A DNA stretch of 64,000 nucleotides from Maritalea mobilis (GTDB lineage: Bacteria > Pseudomonadota > Alphaproteobacteria > Rhizobiales > Devosiaceae): the NCBI RefSeq assembly GCF_004363175.1, contig NZ_SNYR01000003.1, positions 458,193 to 522,192 on the forward strand. Reading direction: 5' to 3'. The position numbers and the translations under genes are program-made. A model generated the notes under the pieces. The model saw only the letters and a program-made list of their open reading frames with translations. It had not been told where the DNA came from and did no database searches. Below are positions 10,155-18,870 of this stretch, piece by piece. Position 1 is the first letter of the stretch. Each line of letters opens with the position of its first letter.

Positions 10155-11255
10155 ATGAACGAGGTTGTGGCGCAGAAGTTTAAGCGTTTGCGCGATGAAA
10201 TGAGCGCGCAGAATATTGATCTGGTGGCGTTGGGGCCAACCGCACACACGCAATGGCTCTTGGGCTATTCGCCTTACCCGGATGAGCGCATGTGTTTGCT
10301 GTTGATCGGCAAAGAAAACGAAGCCTTTGTGATGCCAGCACTCAATGCAAATGCAGTGCGCGAACATACGGACATTGAGTTTTTCGAGTGGGCAGATGAT
10401 CAAGGCCCAACTGCTGCCTTGGAGAAAGCCCTCGCCAACGTCACGGGCGGTGCGGTGAAGCAAGTTGTGCTTGACGAAACCATGCGCGCGGACTTCGCCT
10501 TGAACTTGCTCGACAAGTTGGATGGCGCGGCACATCAGTTCACCAAATCAACGGTCGGCGCGTTGCGTATGCGCAAAACCGAAGCCGAATATGAACTGCT
10601 GAAATTGAACGCTCAAATCGCGGATGAAGCACAGGCTATTGCGGCAAAAACCGCGCGTCCCGGCGTGACGGAGCGTGAGGTTGCAGAAGCCGTAAAAGAA
10701 CACTTCATGTCTAAAGGCGCCAAACCTGTATTCGACATTGTGGGTGCCAATGAAAATGGCGCGTTCCCCCATCACCACACCTCAGATCGTGTGTTGAAAT
10801 CAGGCGATGTGGTTGTGGTTGATATTGGCGGCACCACAAAAGGCTACCCAAGCGACATCACCCGCATGGTTGCGGTTGATACGCTGCGCGATGATTATCA
10901 AGAAGTGCATGATGTGGTGGAAGCTGCGGTTAAAGCTGCATTGGCAGCGTGCAAGCCGGGCGTCAAAGCCTCTGACGTGGACAAGGCCGCGCGCGATGTG
11001 ATCACCGAGGCGGGCTATGGCGAATTTTTCAGTCACCGCACAGGCCACGGCCTCGGCATCGAAATCCACGAAGAGCCTTACATCTCAGCCTCATCAGATG
11101 TGATTTTGGATGAAGGCATGGTGTTCTCCATTGAACCGGGCATCTACCAGCCGGGAAAATTCGGCATCCGGTTGGAAGAGATTGTCTATCTCCGCGCTGA
11201 TGGGCCAGAAGTGCTCTCGGAGCGTTCGCGAGACATTGTGATTTCCAAAGACTGA
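10155..11255 (+). CDS. M24-family Xaa-Pro-type aminopeptidase
   Basis: A 366-residue creatinase/prolidase-like protein: an N-terminal creatinase-N domain (about 1-130) and a pita-bread metallopeptidase domain. Metal ligands are visible in VVDIGGTTKGYPSDITRM (two Asp), GHGLGIEIHEEPY (His), IEPGIY (Glu) and IRLEEI (Glu), so it is probably an active dinuclear-metal enzyme cleaving X-Pro bonds; creatinase or ectoine-type amidohydrolases share the fold. ATG 10155 follows AGGGGG at 10145-10150 and is preferred to a far-upstream in-frame TTG. It stands alone, with a strong bidirectional terminator after it. Confidence 0.85.
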   Translation: MNEVVAQKFKRLRDEMSAQNIDLVALGPTAHTQWLLGYSPYPDERMCLLLIGKENEAFVMPALNANAVREHTDIEFFEWADDQGPTAALEKALANVTGGAVKQVVLDETMRADFALNLLDKLDGAAHQFTKSTVGALRMRKTEAEYELLKLNAQIADEAQAIAAKTARPGVTEREVAEAVKEHFMSKGAKPVFDIVGANENGAFPHHHTSDRVLKSGDVVVVDIGGTTKGYPSDITRMVAVDTLRDDYQEVHDVVEAAVKAALAACKPGVKASDVDKAARDVITEAGYGEFFSHRTGHGLGIEIHEEPYISASSDVILDEGMVFSIEPGIYQPGKFGIRLEEIVYLRADGPEVLSERSRDIVISKD

Positions 11256-11264
11256 AATGAAAAA

Positions 11265-11286
11265 GGGGCCGATCGGCCCCTTTTTT
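11265..11286. terminator. Bidirectional terminator between M24 peptidase and acsA
   Basis: GGGGCCGATCGGCCCC (11265-11280) is a perfect palindrome flanked by AAAA on the left and TTTTTT on the right. It sits between convergent genes, and the T-run overlaps the stop codon of the minus-strand gene at 11285-11287. It can act as an intrinsic terminator in both directions. Confidence 0.9.
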
Positions 11287-13228
11287 ATGCCTTCAATTCA
11301 GCCAAATCCTTATAGGCGTCTAAACACTCCACATTGGCCAAGGCCGTGGTGTTTTTGATCTTGCGCCCATGGATCACGTCGCGCACCGCGATCTCCGAAA
11401 TTTTGCCAGAACGGGTGCGGGGAATGTCCGCAACCGCAATCACTTTTGCTGGCACGTGCCGTGGTGTTGCACCAGTACGGATGCGTGTTTTCACCAGCTT
11501 GATCAAATCTTCATCAAGTTTCACGCCGTCTTTAAGCCGCACAAACAAGATCACCCGCTGATCGCCCTGCCAATCTTGGCCAACGGCAATGGCTTCTTCA
11601 ATCTCATCAATCGTTTCCACTTGCCGATAAATCTCGGCTGTGCCGATGCGCACCCCGCCCGGGTTCAGCGTCGCGTCTGAACGGCCATGGATGATGTAGC
11701 CGCCATGGTCTGTCTTTTCCACAAAGTCGCCATGGGCCCACATATTGTCAAATTTGTCGAAATAGGCGCTGCGATATTTCTCGCCATCTTCATCGCCCCA
11801 AAAGCCGATCGGCATGGACATGTGCGCATTGCGACACACAAATTCACCCGGCTGATTGATCAACTCATTGCCATCATCGTCTAGGATGGCAAGATCCAAC
11901 CCTAATTGCGCGCCTTGCAACTCACTGCGATAAACCGGCTTGGTGGGCACCCCGCCCATAAAGCAGCCGCAAATGTCGGTGCCGCCAGAAATGGAGGCCA
12001 ATTGCACATCGTCCTTCCAGTCGCGGTAAATATAGTCGAAATTCTCTGGCAATAGCGGAGAGCCGGTCGACAGGATTGCCCGCAAGCTCGCCAATGAATG
12101 GGTCTCACGCGGCTTCACATTCAAATTGTTCAGCGCATCAATATATTTGGCGGACGTGCCGAAAATATTGATCTGCTCTTGGTCGATCAAATCCAGCAGG
12201 CGCGGTGCTTTGGGGTAGAATGGATTTCCATCAAAAGTGATCAGGGTGGCTTCTGCCGCCAAGCCGGTCACCAGCCAATTCCACATCATCCAACCGCAGG
12301 TGGTGAAATAAAAGAAATTATCGTTTGGCTTCACATCGCTGTGCAGCACCAGTTCTTTCAAATGCTGGATCAAAAGCCCCGCACCGCGATGCATGATGCA
12401 TTTGGGTTTGCCTGTCGTGCCAGAGGAGAACAAGATCACCATCGGCGCGTCAAAATCCATGCGCTCAAATTCAATTTCGCTCGGCGCGAACGGCGCAATA
12501 AATTCATCAAGCGTTTGGTGCGCAATCTCATATTGGGCGTTCGGCTTTGGCGTATCCAGCAACACCACATGCTCAATCTTGGCTTCCTTTGCCACCGCAT
12601 TGATGCTCGGCGCCACATTGATATGCTTGCCCGCATAATTGTAATGCGGCACCGCAAACAAAATTTTAGGTTCGATCTGCGCCAGTCGGTCCGTCGCCCC
12701 TTCCGGCCCAAAATCCGGCGAGCAGGACGCCCAAATGGTGCCCATGGCCGCACTGGCCAAATAAAGGGCGATGGCTTCGATATCATTGGTCACAATCGCG
12801 CCCACGCGATCGCCCTTCTCAACGCCTTTCGCCTTCATGGCCTGCACCAGCTGGCTCACCAGATCATAAAGACCCTTCCGGGTAATCTCGCGCCGTGTGC
12901 CATCATCGCGATGGCCGATAATGGCGATACGGCCATCCGCATTTTTCAGTGCATTTTCGGCATAGTTCAGCTTGGCGTCAGGAAAAAAGCGTACTTTGCG
13001 AATATCATCATTTTCGATCAGGGTGCGCTCACCCTTTTCGCCAATGATGCCAAGTTCGTCCCACAGGGAGCTATAAAATGCTTGCGGTTGGTCAATGGAA
13101 AAGCGCAGCAATCCGTCATAATCGTCTGGTGCACAATTGTGCAGCGCCTTGGTCTTTTCCGCAAAGGCCCACAAATTTGCATTTTGCTGACGGGTTTTGG
13201 ATGGTGTCCACAAAATATCGTTGGCCAT
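11285..13228 (-). CDS. acsA: Acetoacetyl-CoA synthetase
   Basis: A 647-residue AMP-forming ligase that activates acetoacetate to acetoacetyl-CoA with ATP, linking ketone bodies or PHB breakdown to central metabolism. Motifs: P-loop LFSSGTTGKPK, the TTCGWMMWNW segment typical of acetoacetyl-CoA synthetases, GGTDICGCF, and the C-terminal PRTRSGKISE with the catalytic lysine. The N-terminal ACAS extension is present. ATG 13228 has GGGAGGAC just upstream and is preferred to a start nine codons earlier. It is divergent from a PAS-LuxR regulator, which may control it. The related acetyl-CoA synthetase has different motifs around the tryptophan wall. Confidence 0.93.
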   Translation of the reverse strand: MANDILWTPSKTRQQNANLWAFAEKTKALHNCAPDDYDGLLRFSIDQPQAFYSSLWDELGIIGEKGERTLIENDDIRKVRFFPDAKLNYAENALKNADGRIAIIGHRDDGTRREITRKGLYDLVSQLVQAMKAKGVEKGDRVGAIVTNDIEAIALYLASAAMGTIWASCSPDFGPEGATDRLAQIEPKILFAVPHYNYAGKHINVAPSINAVAKEAKIEHVVLLDTPKPNAQYEIAHQTLDEFIAPFAPSEIEFERMDFDAPMVILFSSGTTGKPKCIMHRGAGLLIQHLKELVLHSDVKPNDNFFYFTTCGWMMWNWLVTGLAAEATLITFDGNPFYPKAPRLLDLIDQEQINIFGTSAKYIDALNNLNVKPRETHSLASLRAILSTGSPLLPENFDYIYRDWKDDVQLASISGGTDICGCFMGGVPTKPVYRSELQGAQLGLDLAILDDDGNELINQPGEFVCRNAHMSMPIGFWGDEDGEKYRSAYFDKFDNMWAHGDFVEKTDHGGYIIHGRSDATLNPGGVRIGTAEIYRQVETIDEIEEAIAVGQDWQGDQRVILFVRLKDGVKLDEDLIKLVKTRIRTGATPRHVPAKVIAVADIPRTRSGKISEIAVRDVIHGRKIKNTTALANVECLDAYKDLAELKA

Positions 13229-13306
13229 TTGTCCTCCCAAAAGCCATTTTTCCAAGATTTAGTGATGTGATCAAACCATAATGCTTGTCAAAACCCAAGC
13301 GTTAGT

Positions 13307-13318
13307 CGTATTTATACG
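13307..13318. promoter_or_regulatory. Palindrome in acsA/luxR-type intergenic region
   Basis: CGTAT-TT-ATACG is a perfect 12-base palindrome in the divergent gap between the acetoacetyl-CoA synthetase gene and the PAS-LuxR regulator. It is a candidate operator; which protein binds is unknown. Confidence 0.35.
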
Positions 13319-13384
13319 GTATATCGCAGGGCGCTTCCGCCGCTGCATTTGCTGAACAAGAAAGCACAGAGCCGGGCAATCATC

Positions 13385-13966
13385 ATGGTCCTCAACGCAA
13401 CCGTCCAGTCCCAGTCAAAATATAATTTCAATTTACACGAAATGCCGGTGCCGCTTGTCTATGCGGAACATCGTATCATTCTGGAATGTAATGCAGAATT
13501 TGCGCGGCTCTTCGGCTATGGTCGTGCCGAATTGCGCAATAAGAGCTTCCATTTGCTCTATCCAAATTTTGAGGACTTTGTGCGCACAGGCCAAATGTGG
13601 TCCACCAACATGACCATGGGCATCACTTATTATGATGAACGGATCATGATCAAAGCGGATCAAACCCGCTTTTGGTGCAAGGTCCGCGGGCGGTCCATGA
13701 CATCGGCAAATCCCTTTGCCAAGGCGGTTTATTGCTTTGAGCCATTGCCCCGCGCCATTGCCACATCCGGTTATGAGTTGACTGACCGTCAACGCCAGAT
13801 CGTGGCGCTTGTCGCCCAAGGCAAAACCAACTCCGTGATTGCGGAGGAGTTAGACCTCTCCAAACGCACAGTGGAAGCACACCGCGCACGGGTGATGAAG
13901 GCGATAGGTGTTAGAAATACGGCAGAACTGATTGCCTGGTTCTCTGCGCATCATTCTGCGCGATAA
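13385..13966 (+). CDS. PAS-domain LuxR-type transcriptional regulator
   Basis: A 193-residue regulator with an N-terminal PAS fold (about 20-115; VYAEHRIILECNAEFARLFGY) and a C-terminal LuxR/GerE helix-turn-helix (about 132-190; ELTDRQRQIVALVAQGKTNS and LSKRTVEAHRARVMKAIGV). There is no receiver domain, so it is not a classical response regulator; the PAS may bind a small ligand. ATG 13385 is used; an in-frame TTG at 13349 would add 12 residues and neither has a strong ribosome site. It is divergent from acetoacetyl-CoA synthetase, its most likely target. Confidence 0.8.
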   Translation: MVLNATVQSQSKYNFNLHEMPVPLVYAEHRIILECNAEFARLFGYGRAELRNKSFHLLYPNFEDFVRTGQMWSTNMTMGITYYDERIMIKADQTRFWCKVRGRSMTSANPFAKAVYCFEPLPRAIATSGYELTDRQRQIVALVAQGKTNSVIAEELDLSKRTVEAHRARVMKAIGVRNTAELIAWFSAHHSAR

Positions 13967-13971
13967 CATAT

Positions 13972-14907
13972 TTAGGCGATCGGGCTATCCACCTCATCCA
14001 AATGCATCACCGGATTTTTGATCTGTTTGCGAATCCATTTGGTAAAGGCGACCACGCCGGGTTTCTCCGCCTTATCGTCCGGAATCGCTAGAAAATAAGC
14101 GTCTTCGGTGTTTAGCGGCGTAGGGTCGATCACTTTAAGGCTGCCCTGCATCACCTGTTGTTCGATCAGATAGAACGGCAAAAGCCCTGCGCCCATGCCC
14201 GCCGATGCGGCTTCAATGATCATGGAGAATTGGTCGAAGCGATGGCCTTTAAACGGCTCCTTGTTCTCAATGCCCTGCTGTTCAAACCAGTCGCGCCAGC
14301 CGGTTTGCCGCGTTTGCAAATGCAGCAACGGCGTATTGACCAGTTTTTGCGCACTGTTCAAGCGATGCAATTTCACCAAGCTCGGTGCCGCCACAGGCAC
14401 CATCATTTCAGCGCAGAGCGGATGGCACGTTGCGCCGGCCCAAATCGGCCGACCAAAATGCACCGCCACATCAATAAATTGGTCTTGCATTGCAAAAGGC
14501 GACCAGCGGCTTTCAATATTGATGGCGAGATCTGGGTTCTCTGCCAAAAAATCAGGCAGGCGCGGGGCCAGCCAGTGAGAACCAAAGGTCGGCAACGTGG
14601 CGATAGACAACATGGCCTCAGCCTTTGCCGCGGCCATGGTGCGATAAACCAGCCCTTCGGTTTGCTCGATCAGATAACGCGCGTCAGCCAAAAAGCGCGC
14701 GCCCGCTTCGGTCAGCACAACCCGTTTGCGCACCCGTTCAAAAAGCGTCACGCCCAATTGCAGTTCAAGGTCGCGTATTTGACGCGAAATTGCGCTCTGG
14801 GTGAGGTTCATTTCCTCCGCCGCACGGGTGAAGTTCAAGTGCCGCGCTGCGCACTCAAATGCGCTGAGCGTGTTGATCGAAGGAAAGTTGCGCCGACTGG
14901 TATGCAT
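13972..14907 (-). CDS. LysR-family regulator (GcvA-like)
   Basis: A 311-residue LysR-type regulator. The winged helix spans about 8-67 (FECAARHLNFTRAAEEMNLT, then SAISRQIRDLE) and the effector-binding domain about 95-300. The sequence around LFERVRKRVVLTEAG and the use of an N-terminal SINTLSAFE phrase place it in the GcvA/AmpR-like subgroup. It is divergent from the ALDH7-type dehydrogenase gene and, by the usual LysR arrangement, probably controls it in response to a lysine-pathway intermediate. That link is inference. Imperfect direct repeats in the shared gap are candidate sites. Confidence 0.85.
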   Translation of the reverse strand: MHTSRRNFPSINTLSAFECAARHLNFTRAAEEMNLTQSAISRQIRDLELQLGVTLFERVRKRVVLTEAGARFLADARYLIEQTEGLVYRTMAAAKAEAMLSIATLPTFGSHWLAPRLPDFLAENPDLAINIESRWSPFAMQDQFIDVAVHFGRPIWAGATCHPLCAEMMVPVAAPSLVKLHRLNSAQKLVNTPLLHLQTRQTGWRDWFEQQGIENKEPFKGHRFDQFSMIIEAASAGMGAGLLPFYLIEQQVMQGSLKVIDPTPLNTEDAYFLAIPDDKAEKPGVVAFTKWIRKQIKNPVMHLDEVDSPIA

Positions 14908-14916
14908 TATTTTTCC

Positions 14917-14982
14917 TCATGAAGTAATGAAAAAACATTGCTTCTTTAGGGTGTTTGCCTAAGTTATCATGAGAATAATGAA
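14917..14982. promoter_or_regulatory. Two direct repeats between LysR gene and ALDH gene
   Basis: TCATGAAGTAATGAA (14917-14931) and TCATGAGAATAATGAA (14967-14982) are imperfect direct copies whose starts are 50 bases apart, about five helical turns, placing them on the same DNA face. They lie in the divergent gap and are candidate sites for the adjacent LysR regulator. Confidence 0.4.
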
Positions 14983-15080
14983 TTTTTTCGACTTGACCAG
15001 CCACATTTTGCGCATTGGGTTCGCCCCGGCGAAACCGGTCAATCATAACGAACAATGGCAAATGCCAAAGGGGATAGAAT

Positions 15081-16601
15081 ATGTCAGCATCTTCACTCAA
15101 ATCTGAAACCATTGAATTGATGGGCAAATTGGGCGTGTCCCAAGCTGCTTTGGAAGGCGGCGATTTGGCTGTTCATTCTCCCACCAATGGCGAAAAGATT
15201 GCCGAAGTAAAAACATCAAGCGCTGCTGAAATCAAAGCGCAAATTGAAAAAGCGCATGAAGCGTTCAAAGTTTGGCGCACAGTGCCAGGCCCACGTCGCG
15301 GCGAATTGGTACGCTTGTTGGGCGAAGAATTGCGGGCGTCTAAAGAAGATTTGGGCCGCGTGGTTAGCCTTGAAGCAGGCAAAATCCCGTCTGAAGGTTT
15401 GGGCGAAGTGCAGGAAATGATCGACATTTGCGATTTCGCTGTTGGTCTTTCTCGCCAGCTTTACGGTTTGACCATCGCCACTGAACGCGCGGATCACCGC
15501 ATGATGGAAACATGGCACCCGCTTGGCGTGGTTGGCATCATTTCTGCCTTTAACTTCCCTGTGGCCGTGTGGTCTTGGAACGCGGCTTTGGCGCTGGTGT
15601 GTGGCAACTCAACCGTGTGGAAGCCATCTGAAAAAACACCTTTGACCGCCTTGGCCTGCCAAGCGATTTTGGATCGTGCTTTGGCCAAATTTGGCGACGC
15701 ACCAGAAGGTTTGGCCACCATGTTCGTGGCCGAGCGCGACGGTGGCGAAGTGATGGTAGATCACGAAAAAGTGGCGCTGGTGTCTGCAACAGGTTCAACC
15801 CGTATGGGTCGTCAAGTTGGCCCACGCGTGGCGCAACGCTTCGGCCGCACCATTTTGGAATTGGGCGGCAACAATGCGGGCATCGTTTGCCCATCAGCGG
15901 ATATGGATATGGCCGTGCGCGCCATCGCATTTGGTGCCATGGGCACCGCAGGTCAGCGCTGCACCACAACCCGCCGCCTGTTCGTGCATGAAAGCATGTA
16001 TGACGACATGGTTGCCCGGTTGAAAAAAGCCTATCTCGGCGTCACCATTGGCGATCCATTGAAATCAGATGCCTTGGTTGGCCCGCTGATCGACAAAGAT
16101 GCAGCCGACAATATGAACAAGGCGCTTGAATCTGCTAAAGCCTCTGGCGGCACCGTAACTGGCGGCGAGCGTGTAGATGTGAACGGCGACGCGTCATATT
16201 ATTACCGTCCAGCCTTGGTGGAAATGCCAGAACAAACTGGCCCAATGTTTGAAGAAACATTCGCGCCAATCCTCTATGTCACCAAATATTCTGACTTTGA
16301 TGACGCGCTAGAAATGCAAAATGCAGTGGGCGCGGGTCTTTCCTCCTGTATCTTCACCCTCAATGTGCGTGAAGCTGAGAAGTTCCTCTCCGCTGTTGGC
16401 TCAGATTGTGGCATCGCCAACGTCAATATCGGCACTTCAGGTGCTGAAATTGGTGGCGCCTTCGGTGGTGAAAAAGAAACTGGGGGTGGACGCGAATCCG
16501 GTTCTGATGCATGGAAAGCTTATATGCGCCGCGCCACCAACACGGTGAACTACGGCACAGCCTTGCCATTGGCGCAGGGCGTTAGCTTTGACATTGAGTA
16601 A
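15081..16601 (+). CDS. amaB: ALDH7-type aldehyde dehydrogenase, probable alpha-aminoadipate semialdehyde dehydrogenase
   Basis: A 506-residue NAD(P)+-dependent aldehyde dehydrogenase. General base Glu260 lies in ILELGGNNAG and catalytic Cys294 in GTAGQRCTTTRRLF. The C-terminal GTSGAEIGGAFGGEKETGGG and the SDAWKAYMRRATNTVNY ending are hallmarks of family 7 (antiquitin), which oxidises alpha-aminoadipate semialdehyde (piperideine-6-carboxylate) to 2-aminoadipate in lysine breakdown. AGGGGA (15069-15074) precedes the ATG. A same-strand aminotransferase gene follows after 11 bases. A saccharopine dehydrogenase gene 6 kb away supports the lysine assignment, but betaine aldehyde or other semialdehyde activity cannot be excluded from sequence. 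Confidence 0.85.
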   Translation: MSASSLKSETIELMGKLGVSQAALEGGDLAVHSPTNGEKIAEVKTSSAAEIKAQIEKAHEAFKVWRTVPGPRRGELVRLLGEELRASKEDLGRVVSLEAGKIPSEGLGEVQEMIDICDFAVGLSRQLYGLTIATERADHRMMETWHPLGVVGIISAFNFPVAVWSWNAALALVCGNSTVWKPSEKTPLTALACQAILDRALAKFGDAPEGLATMFVAERDGGEVMVDHEKVALVSATGSTRMGRQVGPRVAQRFGRTILELGGNNAGIVCPSADMDMAVRAIAFGAMGTAGQRCTTTRRLFVHESMYDDMVARLKKAYLGVTIGDPLKSDALVGPLIDKDAADNMNKALESAKASGGTVTGGERVDVNGDASYYYRPALVEMPEQTGPMFEETFAPILYVTKYSDFDDALEMQNAVGAGLSSCIFTLNVREAEKFLSAVGSDCGIANVNIGTSGAEIGGAFGGEKETGGGRESGSDAWKAYMRRATNTVNYGTALPLAQGVSFDIE

Positions 16602-16612
16602 GGACGACATAA

Positions 16613-17842
16613 ATGGCCGCCGATCTGGTTTCTCATCCCGGCTTTTTCCGGGCCAACCGCATAGCCAAACTATCGGTTTCTGAGATCATCAAAATCAGCA
16701 CTCGTGCCCGCGAATTGCGGGCCGAGGGGCACCCGGTCATCATATTGGGCGCAGGTGAGCCCGATTTTGATACCCCGGATCATGTAAAACAAGCAGGCAT
16801 TGCTGCCATTGAAGCGGGGCAAACCAAATATACCCCGCTTGACGGTACGCCTGAGCTTAAAAAGGCCATTTGCGACAAGCTGGCACGGGAAAATGGGCTG
16901 ACCTATCAGCCCGCCAACATTTCCGTGTCTGCCGGGGCAAAGCAAGTTTTGTTCAATGCCTTTATGGCAACGATCAATCCGGGCGATGAGGTGATCATCC
17001 CCACCCCGTTCTGGACCACTTATGCAGATATTGTGGAAGTGTGTGGCGGCGTGCCGGTGTTGGTGCAATGCCCAGGCGAAAAAGGCTTCCGCTTGCAGCC
17101 AGACCAGTTGGAGGCGGCGATCACGCCAAAAACCAAATGGTTAATGCTCAATTCGCCATCAAACCCGTCCGGTGCCGCCTATTCGGCTGATGAAATGATG
17201 CCCTTGCTCAATGTGCTCAAGCGCAATCCGCATGTGTGGTTGGTCAGCGACGATATTTATGAACACATCACCTATGATGATTTCAAATTCGTCACCCCAG
17301 CACAATTGGCCCCTGAACTGCAAAGCCGCATTCTTTTGGTCAATGGCGTGTCCAAATCCCACGCCATGACAGGCTGGCGCATCGGCTTTGGCGCAGGCCC
17401 GGTTGAATTGATCAAGGCCATGGCTGTAATGCAGTCACAGTCCACATCTTGTGCCTCTTCCGTGTCGCAAGCCGCAGCGATTGAAGCCCTGAATGGCGAC
17501 AATAGCTTTTTGGAGGAACGGCGCTTGTCGTTCCAGGAGCGACGCGATTTGGTGGTGGCTGGCCTCAATGAAATTGAAGGCGTTACCTGCCGTGTGCCGG
17601 AAGGTGCATTTTACACCTTTGCTTCTTGCGAAGGCTTGATCGGTAAGAAAACGCCTAGCGGCAAAACCATCGAAAGCGATAGCGACTTTTGCCGCTATAT
17701 TTTGGAAGAAAGCCACGTGGCCATCGTGCCGGGCTCAGCCTTTGGACTTTCACCATATTTTCGTATATCCTACGCAGCAGCAAAAACAGAATTAGTCGAA
17801 GCGATATCCCGCATTCAAAAAGCGGTAAGCGCTCTGGCTTAA
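16613..17842 (+). CDS. Class I/II pyridoxal-phosphate aminotransferase
   Basis: A 409-residue fold-type I aminotransferase of the aspartate aminotransferase Ib group. The PLP lysine is Lys248 in NGVSKSHAMTGWRIGF; other landmarks are LGAGEPDFDTPDH, YTPLDGTPELK, NSPSNPSGAAY, and the Arg in PYFRISYAA that binds the substrate carboxylate. In this setting, directly behind the aminoadipate semialdehyde dehydrogenase, a role in transaminating 2-aminoadipate to 2-oxoadipate is plausible, but aspartate or aromatic specificity is equally compatible with the motifs. It is closed by a strong terminator. Confidence 0.85.
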   Translation: MAADLVSHPGFFRANRIAKLSVSEIIKISTRARELRAEGHPVIILGAGEPDFDTPDHVKQAGIAAIEAGQTKYTPLDGTPELKKAICDKLARENGLTYQPANISVSAGAKQVLFNAFMATINPGDEVIIPTPFWTTYADIVEVCGGVPVLVQCPGEKGFRLQPDQLEAAITPKTKWLMLNSPSNPSGAAYSADEMMPLLNVLKRNPHVWLVSDDIYEHITYDDFKFVTPAQLAPELQSRILLVNGVSKSHAMTGWRIGFGAGPVELIKAMAVMQSQSTSCASSVSQAAAIEALNGDNSFLEERRLSFQERRDLVVAGLNEIEGVTCRVPEGAFYTFASCEGLIGKKTPSGKTIESDSDFCRYILEESHVAIVPGSAFGLSPYFRISYAAAKTELVEAISRIQKAVSALA

Positions 17843-17884
17843 ACAACTTCCCACAGAAGGATCTTTTTAAAAGATCTTTTCTTG

Positions 17885-17915
17885 CCCGCCAGTCTTTGTA
17901 CTGGCGGGTTTTTTT
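17885..17915 (+). terminator. Intrinsic terminator after aminotransferase gene
   Basis: CCCGCCAGT (17885-17893) pairs with ACTGGCGGG (17900-17908) around a six-base loop and is followed by seven Ts. A weaker AT-rich hairpin, GATCTTTT/AAAAGATC, lies just before it. It is a textbook intrinsic terminator for the dehydrogenase-aminotransferase operon. Confidence 0.93.
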
Positions 17916-18003
17916 GTCCGAAATCTGTCCAATCGGTCCATTTCCGACTTGTCCCTCCGTCTCGATTTGCTAGCCATAGATTTAAGAGGCGGAGGAGCGC
18001 ACA

Positions 18004-18858
18004 ATGGCTGCACAGACATTTGATCAACGACAAAACACATTGGGCGAAGGTCCGCTTTGGCACCCTTTGCGGCAACAGCTTTTTTGGTTCGATATCCCCA
18101 ATTGCAAATTACGTTCGCAAAAGGATGGGCAAGCGCTGGAATGGGCGTTTGATGAGATTGTCACGGCCGCAGGTTGGCTGGATGAAACCAAATTAGTGAT
18201 CGCTTCTGAGAGTCAAATTTTCACCTATGATCTCGAAACCAACGCGCAAACCCATCTGGTGGATTTGGAAAAGGATGTGCCCTCCCGTCGCTCAAATGAT
18301 GGACGCATCGATCCGTGGGGTGGATTTTGGATTGGCACCATGTCCAAAACCGATCCAACGCAAGAGAAGGGGGGCATTTATCGCTTCTACCAAGGCGAAT
18401 TGCGCCTGTTGGTGCCAGACGTTGCGATTCCCAATTCGATCTGCTTCGCCCATGATCGTTCATGCGCATATTACACAGACACGCCAACTCATCTGGTGTG
18501 GAAGCAAATGCTGGATGCGGAGGGGTGGCCCTTGGGCGAGCCGATCGTGCATGTGGATTTACGCAAGAAAAAGCTAAACCCAGATGGGGCATTGGTGGAT
18601 CAAAATGGCCATATCTGGATCGCGCTTTGGGGCGCATCCTGCATCGTGGAATATAATGAGCAGGGCTATGAAGTGCAGCGCATTTCCGTGCCCGCAAAGC
18701 AGCCCACTTGCCCGGCTTTTGGCGGTCCCGACTTTACGGACCTTTACCTCACCTCAGCCCTTGAAAATCTAAACCCGCCAAGCGCGCAAGATGGCCAGGT
18801 TTTTTGCTTGAAAAATGTGGTGAAGGGGCAAGCAGAATATGCGGTCAGCCTAGACTGA
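18004..18858 (+). CDS. SMP-30/gluconolactonase-family sugar lactone hydrolase
   Basis: A 284-residue six-bladed beta-propeller of the SMP-30/regucalcin family. The divalent-metal ligands expected for the family are visible: Glu15 (LGEGPLW), Asn98 (RSNDGR), Asn144 (IPNSICF) and Asp194 (NPDG). Members hydrolyse aldonolactones such as glucono-, galactono- or arabinonolactone. No sugar dehydrogenase lies nearby, so the substrate is open. GGCGGAGGAG precedes the ATG. It is monocistronic and convergent with the ABC permease genes; a hairpin overlaps its stop codon. Confidence 0.85.
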   Translation: MAAQTFDQRQNTLGEGPLWHPLRQQLFWFDIPNCKLRSQKDGQALEWAFDEIVTAAGWLDETKLVIASESQIFTYDLETNAQTHLVDLEKDVPSRRSNDGRIDPWGGFWIGTMSKTDPTQEKGGIYRFYQGELRLLVPDVAIPNSICFAHDRSCAYYTDTPTHLVWKQMLDAEGWPLGEPIVHVDLRKKKLNPDGALVDQNGHIWIALWGASCIVEYNEQGYEVQRISVPAKQPTCPAFGGPDFTDLYLTSALENLNPPSAQDGQVFCLKNVVKGQAEYAVSLD

Positions 18859-18862
18859 CCGC
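18841..18862. terminator. Hairpin overlapping the lactonase stop codon
   Basis: GCGGTCAG (18841-18848) and CTGACCGC (18855-18862) form a perfect eight-pair stem with a six-base loop between the convergent lactonase and permease genes. There is no clear T-run on either side, so termination efficiency is uncertain. Confidence 0.45.
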
Positions 18863-18870
18863 ACCAAAAT

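Noticed and set aside
12098-13270. 390-residue plus-strand open frame opposite acetoacetyl-CoA synthetase
   Set aside because: It is fully antisense to a gene with clear family motifs, has no recognisable domain and no ribosome site; it is a codon-bias shadow.
14158-14922. 254-residue plus-strand open frame
   Set aside because: It lies opposite the LysR gene, which has a clear helix-turn-helix and effector domain.
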